Assembly: GCA_023428265.1 (NCBI GenBank)
Contig: JAEYYW010000174.1
Coordinates: 1 to 15,236, forward strand
Origin: Bacillota bacterium
GTDB taxonomy: Bacteria > Bacillota > Clostridia > Christensenellales > UMGS416
Length of the DNA: 15,236 bases
Direction of reading: 5' to 3'
Shown one piece after another: positions 7,064 to 13,217 of this stretch. The notes under the pieces were generated by a model. That model ran no database searches and was not told the DNA's origin. It saw only the letters and a program-made list of their open reading frames with translations. Every line of letters begins with the position of its first letter. Within the stretch, counting starts at the first letter, position 1. Made by a program: the position numbers and the translations under genes.

Positions 7064-7092
7064 AGTATACGCACCCCGCCGGGGAAAAGCAA
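7064..7092 (-). promoter_or_regulatory. Sigma-A-type promoter for the aminotransferase-dehydrogenase operon
   Basis: On the minus strand TTGCTT (7092-7087) and TATACT (7069-7064) are separated by exactly 17 nt, placing the start site near 7057. It lies in the 135-nt gap after pucR, so the catabolic pair can be transcribed apart from the regulator. The palindrome at 7114-7129 sits about 20 nt upstream of the -35, a typical activator position. Confidence 0.65.
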
Positions 7093-7113
7093 TTGACAGA
7101 TGACCATACTTTG

Positions 7114-7129
7114 TTGTGCAGATGCACAA
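7114..7129. promoter_or_regulatory. Candidate regulator operator, TTGTGCA-N2-TGCACAA
   Basis: A perfect 7-bp inverted repeat with a 2-nt centre lies just beyond the pucR stop codon (7134) and upstream of the -35 of the aminotransferase promoter. The longer half TTGTTGTGC (7111-7119) recurs exactly at 8392-8400 upstream of the pucR promoter in the same orientation. A transcription factor site, plausibly for the PucR protein, is inferred from position and symmetry only. Confidence 0.5.
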
Positions 7130-7133
7130 TTGC

Positions 7134-8294
7134 CTACAAAATGTCCTTGATATAAAACCCCATGGCCAGCATGATTTTTTCATTGAGATCCAACGGGTTG
7201 TGGCCTGTGACACCTTCAATGCGCTTGAGCTGGTTGGTGACGGTGTTTCTATGCACAAAGTGCCTCTCTGCAACGGCTTGCAATCCGCCGTTGAGCTCCA
7301 GATAGTCTCGCAGCATTACAGTCAGCTCTGTGCCATTCTCACGGTCATACTGCTCCAGCTTTCCAATGGAATCCTGATAAAAGCCGCGAAGCACGGTTTT
7401 ATCCTGCACGGCATACAAGACCTTGTAGATCCCGAGGCGGTCGTAATGGGCGATCACGTCGCCGCACTTTTGCGCCATCTCCATCGCTGAGATCGCTTTC
7501 TCGAAGTTCACGTTTTGGCTGTATATGCCAACCTGGTTGGGGCTCACGCCAATGTGCAACATCGTCCCCCCGAGCCGCCGGGCGGCCTGCGCCACAAACT
7601 CCTCCAGGAAACCGTCTATCTCAGATTGCGAGCAGTTGGCCAACGCAACCACCCGGAACTCCTTGTAGGTGAAGGTGGTGAACTGGCCGTTGATGTTGCG
7701 CATCGCATGCTCGATTAATGCCTTCATCGCGCTCTGCAGCTCATCCGGCTCCAATCTGCCCCCGTCTCCGGCGCGGATGCAGGCAAAGCAATACTGGCTG
7801 TCGCGTTGGAATCCGAAGCGCTCCATCTGGAGCACCTGCGCCTCGATATCCCCCACTCTGAAAAGTATGTTTTTCATCGTGGTCATGATCGTGCTTTCCC
7901 GCTGTTCGGCCTGTATGATGCGGTGGCAGAAGTCCCGCGTCATATCCACCATCCTGGTTTCCCAGGGGATTGTGAACAAAGGCAGATCCACCTCATCGCA
8001 ATAACGCCTGACATTCTCCGTGACTTCCATCGTGTGAGGCCCCAAGTTGACCACGAAGGCGCTGGCGCCGGCCTCCCTGAGCTTTTGCGCAAAACTGAGC
8101 AGCCACCCCTCCTGCCGGTTCAGAATCCCGGCGGTGAAAACAAGCTCGTTGCCGTGCAGGAATGGGCTCACAGCGTCATCCTCGATGATGTGCACCCACT
8201 TGACCGGGTTGGCCAAGCCTCCCCTGCCCGCGAGCAAGTCCATCTTGTATAGGAACGCGCCGTTTTTGTATAACGATTTCACCGTGACAGCCAT
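7134..8294 (-). CDS. PucR family transcriptional regulator
   Basis: A 386-residue cytoplasmic regulator. The N-terminal PucR domain (residues 1 to about 130) includes VTVKSLYKNG, GLANPVKWVHIIEDD and a long hydrophobic-alternating sensor fold. A middle GGDEF-like/CdaR-type region follows (IGVSPNQVGIYSQNVNFEKAISAMEMAQK). It ends in the HTH_30-type helix-turn-helix LRDYLELNGGLQAVAERHFVHRNTVTNQLKRIEGVTG. The ATG at 8294 follows GGAGG with 8-nt spacing. A TTG reading to 8315 would start inside the U tract of the leader hairpin and is rejected. PucR proteins sense nucleobase or amino-acid catabolites and usually activate purine or pyrimidine breakdown genes. Immediate adjacency to the aminotransferase promoter suggests it controls that operon. 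Confidence 0.92.
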   Translation of the reverse strand: MAVTVKSLYKNGAFLYKMDLLAGRGGLANPVKWVHIIEDDAVSPFLHGNELVFTAGILNRQEGWLLSFAQKLREAGASAFVVNLGPHTMEVTENVRRYCDEVDLPLFTIPWETRMVDMTRDFCHRIIQAEQRESTIMTTMKNILFRVGDIEAQVLQMERFGFQRDSQYCFACIRAGDGGRLEPDELQSAMKALIEHAMRNINGQFTTFTYKEFRVVALANCSQSEIDGFLEEFVAQAARRLGGTMLHIGVSPNQVGIYSQNVNFEKAISAMEMAQKCGDVIAHYDRLGIYKVLYAVQDKTVLRGFYQDSIGKLEQYDRENGTELTVMLRDYLELNGGLQAVAERHFVHRNTVTNQLKRIEGVTGHNPLDLNEKIMLAMGFYIKDIL

Positions 8295-8307
8295 ACGCCG
8301 ATCCTCC

Positions 8308-8342
8308 AAAAACAAAAAAGGCGTTGCAAATGATGCAACACC
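8308..8342 (-). terminator. Terminator-like hairpin in the pucR leader
   Basis: On the minus strand GGTGTTGCA (8342-8334) pairs with TGCAACGCC (8328-8320), a 9-bp stem with one G-U pair and a 5-nt loop. CTTTTTTGTTTTTGG follows, with the ribosome binding site immediately after. The distance from the -10 hexamer (ending 8356) to the stem is 13 nt, the same as in the aminotransferase leader. It may also stop transcripts arriving from the cupin operon, which ends at 8421 in the same orientation. Confidence 0.75.
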
Positions 8343-8355
8343 CTTGTTTGATTCT

Positions 8356-8385
8356 ATTATATCATTGTTTTTGCAGATTCGGCAA
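8356..8385 (-). promoter_or_regulatory. Promoter of pucR
   Basis: On the minus strand a consensus TATAAT (8361-8356) is preceded 18 nt upstream by TTGCCG (8385-8380). The predicted start is near 8349. The 9-mer TTGTTGTGC at 8392-8400, shared with the palindrome before the aminotransferase promoter, lies just upstream of the -35. Autoregulation is therefore possible. Confidence 0.65.
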
Positions 8386-8420
8386 GCAGAGTTGTTGTGC
8401 CCGGGTGCGGACGCCTCCTG

Positions 8421-8768
8421 TCAGCCGTTCACTTCCTGTGAAAACACCTTGTTTTCCGGGTTGGGGCTCACGGTCACAAGTAAGGCCAGGTTTTCCTCGA
8501 CCAACGAAATGCCGAATGCATCCTGCCCATCCAGATAGAGGATTGCGTCCAAACCCAGCATGACCACCTTGCCGTTTACACGGGCTTGCCCGCGGCCTTT
8601 GAGCACCGTGATGGTGAGCGCACTCTGCTCATGGCGATGCTCCGGAATGATTTGGCCCGGCATCAGGCTCAGCACAAAGCACAACACCTTCGGCGTGTCA
8701 AACACAATTCTCTTGGATAGCCCCGTGGCGGAAAACTGGATGCTGTCATTCAAATTCTTCAAATCCAT
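8421..8768 (-). CDS. Small cupin-domain protein
   Basis: A 115-residue single-domain cupin. The first cupin motif reads PGQIIPEHRHEQSALTITVLKGRG, with His44 and His46 placed as metal ligands and the typical VLKG turn. The second motif lacks its usual histidine: the region GLDAILYLDGQDAFGISLVEE has none. Metal binding may therefore be partial or absent, pointing to a sensory or binding role more than classical oxygenase chemistry. The ATG at 8768 starts 1 nt after the ferredoxin stop, so the two are surely cotranscribed and probably translationally coupled. No specific substrate can be assigned. The operon context links it to an FAD oxidoreductase and a ferredoxin. Confidence 0.85.
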   Translation of the reverse strand: MDLKNLNDSIQFSATGLSKRIVFDTPKVLCFVLSLMPGQIIPEHRHEQSALTITVLKGRGQARVNGKVVMLGLDAILYLDGQDAFGISLVEENLALLVTVSPNPENKVFSQEVNG

Positions 8769-8769
8769 T

Positions 8770-8958
8770 TTATTCCACCGTAATCACACTGACCGGGCAG
8801 CCTTCCGCCGCTTCTTCGGCCAGGCCTTCCTTCCCGGCGGGCACCTCATCCACATAAACCTCCGCCTTGCCATCATCGGCCATGCGGAATACGTCAGGGC
8901 AGACATCAGGACACAGCCCGCAGGAAATGCACCCGTCACGATCAATTTTTGCTTTCAT
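8770..8958 (-). CDS. [4Fe-4S] ferredoxin
   Basis: A 62-residue single-cluster ferredoxin of the Thermotoga/Desulfovibrio type. Cys10, Cys13 and Cys16 (CISCGLCPDVCP) and Cys54 (GCPV) are positioned as cluster ligands, with Cys20 as the extra conserved cysteine. The ATG at 8958 (MKAKIDRDGC) has AGGGGGTG 5 nt upstream. A longer reading to 8991 is unlikely because it would place that site inside the gene. It is a low-potential one-electron carrier in the cytoplasm. It lies between an FAD oxidoreductase gene (44-nt gap) and the cupin, so it may be the dedicated electron partner of the oxidoreductase. Confidence 0.93.
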   Translation of the reverse strand: MKAKIDRDGCISCGLCPDVCPDVFRMADDGKAEVYVDEVPAGKEGLAEEAAEGCPVSVITVE

Positions 8959-9002
8959 GCAAACACCCCCTTTTCTCTCATTATCTCCCATCGGCTAACA
9001 TT

Positions 9003-10223
9003 TTACAATGCCGATTTCCGCCTGAAAAGCGATGACACAACAAAACTCCAACACCTGGCAAAACCCAAAGCCAGCGCCCCGCCGATTGCCGAGGGGCCCG
9101 GCAGCCTTTGCGGCGAGAAGATCTCAATCATGGCATTGGGTCTGTCCAGCACGAGGTCGCTGAGGATGCGGCCGGCCACCGTGCCGGAAGTGAAGCCCCA
9201 CCGCCCAAACCCGGTCGCGAGAAACAAACAGCTGCCGTCGCTGGCATATTTTCCAACATCGGGCAATCCGTCCAGCGTGCGGACCGTCGGGATGGGCCAT
9301 ACAGCCGGGCTGGCGCCTGGCAGGCATCCCGCCACGCGGCGGAGGAATGCTTCCATGGACGGGGGCCTGACACCGCCCCCTGCGCTGAGCATCAACCGGC
9401 TCCCGGCAGTGCAAAACGAAAGCCCGTCGCACGCGTCCTGCCACATACCGACCACCGGTGCGACGGCATCCACCGATGCTGCCCACCCGGTCTGCCGATA
9501 GACCCGCAAGCTGCCATATTTGGCTTGGCACAATAATGGCAAACCGGTGGTCACAAGCACGCACTTTGACCGGATACTGCCCCCATTGGTGCGCAGCACC
9601 CCATCCTCCATTTCATACACTGGGCTATTTTCATAAATCAAGCCGCCGTTTCTGCCGATTGCCGCCGCCAGGGCGCTCATATATTCCGCCGGGTTCAGCA
9701 CAAGCTGGTTGCCAAGCCGTGACGCCACAACATAGGGCAGAAAAAATGGCGCTGCCTTTGTGACATCCGCCGCAAAGCCCAACTGCCTGGCCGCCTCCGC
9801 TTCCCGTTCCACCAGCGGCACCCCTCTGGCGGACGCGGTGTAAAGGAAGGAATCCTGCACGGCTAGCCCGCATGGAATACCCTCTGCGGAGGCGATGCCG
9901 GCGATCAGATGCACCGCGTCCTGATTGGCATGGGCAATGGCAAAAGCCCGATCCTGCCCGAATCTGCGGATCATCGATGAGAAGCACGCTCCCTGCTGGG
10001 CGGTCACCATCGCCGCACCGCGCCCCGGCACACCGGAGCCAATTGTGCCGGCTTCCAGCACCGCCACGCGGACGCCCGCGGCACTGAGCAAATAAGCCGC
10101 AGTAAGCCCTGCGACACCCGCGCCTGCCACGGAGACGTCGGTTCGCACCTCGCCCCGCAATGTTTCATATCGCTGATGATGATTGGAAGGCCAAATCGAT
10201 TCCATCTGTGCACCCAATCGCAT
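9003..10223 (-). CDS. FAD-dependent oxidoreductase (DAO/YhfW-type) without Rieske domain
   Basis: A 406-residue flavoprotein. The N-terminus ESIWPSNHHQRYETLRGEVRTDVSVAG precedes the FAD-binding GAGVAG (34-39) and the LEAG strand end. The segment GRGAAMVTAQQG stands where relatives have TGHTTAKVTSQHG, and WPIPTVRTLDGLPDVGKY and ATGFGRWGFTSGT are the C-terminal FAD contacts. Typical YhfW-like proteins continue for about 100 residues into a Rieske [2Fe-2S] domain. This one stops after a short hydrophobic, basic tail (GFARCWSFVVSSLFRRKSAL). The ATG at 10223 has AGAGGG upstream. The gene is followed by a ferredoxin and a cupin in one operon, so the separate ferredoxin may replace the missing cluster domain. 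The electron donor and substrate are unknown. A generic amine or amino-acid oxidase role is also possible. Confidence 0.85.
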   Translation of the reverse strand: MRLGAQMESIWPSNHHQRYETLRGEVRTDVSVAGAGVAGLTAAYLLSAAGVRVAVLEAGTIGSGVPGRGAAMVTAQQGACFSSMIRRFGQDRAFAIAHANQDAVHLIAGIASAEGIPCGLAVQDSFLYTASARGVPLVEREAEAARQLGFAADVTKAAPFFLPYVVASRLGNQLVLNPAEYMSALAAAIGRNGGLIYENSPVYEMEDGVLRTNGGSIRSKCVLVTTGLPLLCQAKYGSLRVYRQTGWAASVDAVAPVVGMWQDACDGLSFCTAGSRLMLSAGGGVRPPSMEAFLRRVAGCLPGASPAVWPIPTVRTLDGLPDVGKYASDGSCLFLATGFGRWGFTSGTVAGRILSDLVLDRPNAMIEIFSPQRLPGPSAIGGALALGFARCWSFVVSSLFRRKSAL

Positions 10224-10274
10224 ATTGTTCCCTCTATGTTTTCCCGGGCATCATCATTTCATGTGGCCGGTGGT

Positions 10275-10280
10275 TATACT
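10275..10280 (+). promoter_or_regulatory. -10-like element in the divergent intergenic region
   Basis: TATACT lies 22 nt before the lactate dehydrogenase start. No good -35 is present at 17 nt (CATCAT). The complementary strand reads TAGTATAAC over the same bases and could serve as the -10 of the oxidoreductase operon, so the two promoters may overlap back to back. The gap between the two starts is only 79 bp. Confidence 0.35.
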
Positions 10281-10302
10281 AGGCATAGCTGGAGGTGGTG
10301 TG

Positions 10303-11241
10303 ATGGAGATGAAAAAATGCGTGGTGATCGGCGCTGGGTTTGTGGGCGCGACCTCTGCGTTTACGCTGATGCAAGGCGGGTTGTTTTCAGAATTGGTACT
10401 GATCGACATCAATGCGAAGAAGGCAGCCGGTGAAGTGATGGATCTGAACCATGGCATGCCCTTTGCCCAACCGGTTCGCATCACAGCCGGCGGCTATGAT
10501 GATGTGGCCGGTGCCGGGCTGATCATTCTGGCCGCCGGTGCCAACCAAAAACCCGGAGAGACCCGCATGGATCTGGCCGCGAAGAACATTGGCATCTTCC
10601 GGGGCATCATCGCTGAAATAATGGCTCGCAACACAGACTGCATTCTGTTGGTCGTGACAAACCCGGTGGATGTGCTGACCTATGCGGCGCTGAAGTTTTC
10701 AGGCTTCCCCTCATCCCGCGTGATCGGTTCCGGCACGGTGTTGGACACGGCGAGGTTGAAGTACCTGTTGGGCGAGCACTTTGGCGTGGACAGCCGCAAT
10801 GTGCATGCATACATCCTCGGTGAGCACGGAGACACCGAGCTGGCCGCGTGGAGCACGGCCACCGTGGCCGGGATTCCGGTGGAGCAGTATTGCAGGCAGT
10901 GCGGCAAATGCGCTGGCCACAACTGCCTGAACGAGATTTTTGACGATGTGCGTAACTCGGCTTATCGCATCATTGAGGGCAAGGGTGCGACGTATTACGC
11001 TGTGGCGATGGCCGTGGCCCGCATTGCCGAGGCAATCGTGCGCAATGAAAACTCAGTGCTAACCGTTTCCAGCCACATGGACGGGCAATATGGCCTGAAG
11101 GGCATCTGCCTTGGCTTGCCGGCCATCGTGGGCCGTGAGGGCATATCATCCATCCCGGAGATGGAGCTGACAGTGGAAGAGCTTCAGCAATTGCATCGGT
11201 CGGCAGAGATCGTGCAAAACGTGATTCGCACGATACACTGA
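10303..11241 (+). CDS. ldh: L-lactate dehydrogenase
   Basis: A 312-residue NAD-dependent L-2-hydroxyacid dehydrogenase. The Rossmann motif is GAGFVGAT (10-17) and Asp35 binds NAD ribose. The active-site loop GANQKPGETRMDL carries Gln82, the residue that favours pyruvate over oxaloacetate, and Arg88. Asp148, Arg151 and the catalytic His175 (LGEHGDTEL) complete the site. This pattern marks lactate rather than malate dehydrogenase. The ATG at 10303 follows GGAGGTG with good spacing. The upstream in-frame extension to 10183 overlaps the divergent oxidoreductase gene and is rejected. It reduces pyruvate to L-lactate and regenerates NAD+. It is monocistronic, divergent from the FAD oxidoreductase operon, and followed by an AT-rich gap. 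Confidence 0.95.
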   Translation: MEMKKCVVIGAGFVGATSAFTLMQGGLFSELVLIDINAKKAAGEVMDLNHGMPFAQPVRITAGGYDDVAGAGLIILAAGANQKPGETRMDLAAKNIGIFRGIIAEIMARNTDCILLVVTNPVDVLTYAALKFSGFPSSRVIGSGTVLDTARLKYLLGEHFGVDSRNVHAYILGEHGDTELAAWSTATVAGIPVEQYCRQCGKCAGHNCLNEIFDDVRNSAYRIIEGKGATYYAVAMAVARIAEAIVRNENSVLTVSSHMDGQYGLKGICLGLPAIVGREGISSIPEMELTVEELQQLHRSAEIVQNVIRTIH

Positions 11242-11251
11242 GGTATCGTTT

Positions 11252-11276
11252 TACTTGCCTAATCAAGTAGTATTAT
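11252..11276 (+). terminator. Weak terminator after lactate dehydrogenase
   Basis: TACTTG (11252-11257) and CAAGTA (11264-11269) form a 6-bp stem with a 6-nt loop, followed by GTATTATTGTT. The stem is short and the U tract interrupted. It lies 11 bases after the stop codon, in an abruptly AT-rich stretch. Confidence 0.35.
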
Positions 11277-11303
11277 TGTTCTGATATTCTTCTTCTATAT
11301 GTA

Positions 11304-11332
11304 TTGACTTATATGTATATCGCTATTATACT
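11304..11332 (+). promoter_or_regulatory. Sigma-A-type promoter of the GGDEF operon
   Basis: TTGACT (11304-11309) and TATACT (11327-11332) are separated by exactly 17 nt in an AT-rich gap. The predicted start near 11340 leaves a leader of about 30 nt with AGGAGG before the ATG at 11370. It has the most consensus-like -35 of the promoters seen in the window, and its leader has no hairpin. Confidence 0.7.
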
Positions 11333-11369
11333 GTGTCTGCATTCCAACAAATACCAATAGGAGGCTATC

Positions 11370-12023
11370 ATGACCAAGCAGCAGCCGGATACCGGCATCG
11401 ATGGGTTGACCGCACTCAAGAATTATGAAGCATTTGCCGGCGACATCGAAACCATGGCCGCCCATGCCGCCGAAGCCTGCGACGACCTGTCGCTGGTGAT
11501 GCTGGACATTGACCGCTTCCTGCGTGTCAATGAGCAATACGGCCGGCCGGCCGGTGACACCGTCATCCAGTCTCTGGCCAGGCATCTGGTGGAGCGGATG
11601 CCCGATTCTGCCATTGTCTACCGTTACGGCGGCGACCAGTTTGCCGTGCTGCTGCCTTCGACGCAGAAAGAGCAAGCCTTCCTGCTGATGGAGAAATGCA
11701 GGGAAGCCTTTCAGGCAGACGGCATACGCCATGGTGCAGACACACTGAACATCACATTCAGCGCCGGCGTGTCCTGCTGCCCGGAGGATGGCAGCCGAAC
11801 GGCAGAGATCGTGCGCAAGGCCGAAGGCGCGCTCTTTCGTGCCAAGGCAGGCGGATCCAACCGTGTTTGCCTCTCACGCGAGGAAAAGATGGTGACAAAG
11901 ACCAGTCACTACACCTATGAGCAGCTACAGCGGCTGGCGCAGTTGGCGAAAAAAGAAGGCGTGGGAGAAGCTGTGCTGCTGCGCGAGGCGCTGGATGATC
12001 TGCTGAAAAAATATGATGACTAA
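11370..12023 (+). CDS. GGDEF-domain protein with C-terminal ribbon-helix-helix-like tail
   Basis: A 217-residue soluble protein without membrane segments or a recognisable sensor domain. Residues about 10-170 form a GGDEF domain: LVMLDIDRF supplies Asp46 and Asp48, FLRVNEQYGRPAGD supplies Asn54 and Asp63, and the signature is GGDQF (87-91), with Gln in place of the usual second acidic residue. No RxxD inhibitory site precedes it. Residues 174-217 (MVTKTSHYTYEQLQRLAQLAKKEG, then VLLREALDDLLKKYDD) read like a ribbon-helix-helix DNA-binding unit: a short strand followed by two helices. The ATG at 11370 has AGGAGG upstream. It may make, bind or have lost cyclic-di-GMP activity and use the tail for DNA binding or dimerisation. 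A Nudix hydrolase and a deaminase follow within the same unit. Confidence 0.88.
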   Translation: MTKQQPDTGIDGLTALKNYEAFAGDIETMAAHAAEACDDLSLVMLDIDRFLRVNEQYGRPAGDTVIQSLARHLVERMPDSAIVYRYGGDQFAVLLPSTQKEQAFLLMEKCREAFQADGIRHGADTLNITFSAGVSCCPEDGSRTAEIVRKAEGALFRAKAGGSNRVCLSREEKMVTKTSHYTYEQLQRLAQLAKKEGVGEAVLLREALDDLLKKYDD

Positions 12024-12038
12024 GGCAGGCGGCGGAAA

Positions 12039-12134
12039 ATGAGGCTGATTCGCGTATTGACCGAGCAGGACGCAGGGCTGGAGCCGGCGGATCGGAAGCG
12101 GACGGAAACGAGGGCGCCGCCCGGGCCGTTGTGA
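12039..12134 (+). other. Out-of-frame N-terminal segment of the Nudix gene
   Basis: ATG at 12039 opens MRLIRVLTEQDAGLEPADRKRTET and then runs into TGA at 12132. This opening resembles the start of Nudix hydrolases of the following type, while the body of the protein continues in a different frame (ARAVV upstream of INGDG, about 12113-12130). Loss of one base near 12095-12115 would explain the break. The GTG at 12131 begins the open downstream reading. Confidence 0.55.
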
Positions 12135-12577
12135 TCAACGGCGATGGCAGGATCGCGCTGCTGTATGTGTCATCAGACAACTACTACAAGCTGCCCGGAG
12201 GCGGTGTGGAGCCAGGAGAGACCATCGAGGACGCGCTGCACCGTGAGGTGATGGAGGAAACGGGATGCCCCATCACGATCCAGCGTGAGGTGGGCAGGAT
12301 TGAGGAGCATCGCAACGCCTGGGGCATCACGCAAACATCCTATTGCTACAATGCAACAGTAGTGGGCCCATGCACCGAACCAAGCTTCACAGAGCAGGAA
12401 ACGGAGCATGGGTTTGAGCTGGACTGGGCCCGCCCGGAGGAAGCGCTGCAACTGGTCCGCGACGGCCTGCCGCAAACATATCTGGGGAAGTTCGTACAGG
12501 TGCGGGATCACCTGTTTCTACGGGAGGCGCTGGAAGTCTTGAGAAAGGCGGAAATCTCTGATGGGATACTGGGATGA
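12131..12577 (+). CDS. Nudix hydrolase, N-terminus probably frameshifted
   Basis: A 148-residue reading with an intact Nudix box, G-x5-E-x7-RE-V-x-EE-x-G (LPGGGVEPGETIEDALHREV, then MEETG). This is the Mg-binding catalytic loop that cleaves nucleoside diphosphates linked to another moiety. It starts at GTG 12131 with no clear ribosome binding site. The same frame is open upstream and encodes GAARAVV just before the GTG, which fits the first beta strand of the fold. The missing start (MRLIRVLTEQD) is in another frame at 12039, so the gene is either a recent frameshift, a shortened but possibly active enzyme, or a sequencing error. It lies 15 nt after the GGDEF gene and overlaps the deaminase start by 17 bp. 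The specific substrate is unknown. Confidence 0.75.
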   Translation: MINGDGRIALLYVSSDNYYKLPGGGVEPGETIEDALHREVMEETGCPITIQREVGRIEEHRNAWGITQTSYCYNATVVGPCTEPSFTEQETEHGFELDWARPEEALQLVRDGLPQTYLGKFVQVRDHLFLREALEVLRKAEISDGILG

Positions 12578-13217
12578 GCTGTCGCCACCATGGCAAGCGG
12601 CGTTTACACAGGCATGGGAGGCCTGGTGTATGGGCTCCGTGCCCATCGGTGCGGCTTTGGCCGATGAAGATGGTAACGTGGTCGCCCTAGGCCGCAGCAT
12701 GCAGTTTGAAAGACAAGGGGCCCACAGACAGGTTGTATGGAGCAAGTTATCACACGCAGAGTTAAACGCATTGCTGCAAGTGAGCGCCCACGACCATCCA
12801 ACCATCCGGAGCTACACACTTTATACCACAATGGAACCATGCCCGCTCTGCACAGGGGCGTTGGTGATGTCAAATGTGCGGAATGTCTGCTATGCTGCAA
12901 AAGACGCTCTTGCCGGGGCGCTCAGCCTGCTGGATGCCTTAGAATTCAATCGCAGCAAGGGCATCCACGTAACCGGACCAGTGCCCCAACTGGATGTAAT
13001 TGCCACAGCCCTGCACACTGAATTCTATCTGCGCTACGCCGCACCTGGTAATCGTACAGACGCTATTCTGTCGGCATGGGAAAACGATTGCCCAACCGGC
13101 GTACAGCTGGGTAAACATTGGTTTGAAGAGGGTATTCTTGCGCAATATAAAGCGCGAAAAACTGATATCATTGGCATACTGAATGAAACACTCAATCGAT
13201 TGGCTGGCTCCAAGTGA
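12561..13217 (+). CDS. CDA-fold nucleoside deaminase
   Basis: A 218-residue zinc deaminase of the cytidine/tRNA-adenosine/guanine deaminase superfamily. His65-Ala-Glu67 (SHAELNALL) and Pro93-Cys94-x-x-Cys97 (MEPCPLCTGALV) supply the zinc ligands and the catalytic glutamate. The domain ends near residue 150. A C-terminal extension of about 65 residues (TEFYLRYAAPGNR through TLNRLAGSK) is longer than in TadA, so tRNA editing is unlikely and a free base or nucleoside substrate is more probable. It overlaps the Nudix gene by 17 bp, suggesting coupled translation. Its 3' end overlaps the convergent nitroreductase gene by 26 bp. Substrate not assignable. Confidence 0.88.
   Translation: MGYWDELSPPWQAAFTQAWEAWCMGSVPIGAALADEDGNVVALGRSMQFERQGAHRQVVWSKLSHAELNALLQVSAHDHPTIRSYTLYTTMEPCPLCTGALVMSNVRNVCYAAKDALAGALSLLDALEFNRSKGIHVTGPVPQLDVIATALHTEFYLRYAAPGNRTDAILSAWENDCPTGVQLGKHWFEEGILAQYKARKTDIIGILNETLNRLAGSK

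Noticed and set aside
7093..7098. TTGACA on the plus strand as a possible -35
   Set aside because: No -10 hexamer occurs at 16-18 nt and no plus-strand gene follows. The minus-strand promoter in the same gap is well formed.
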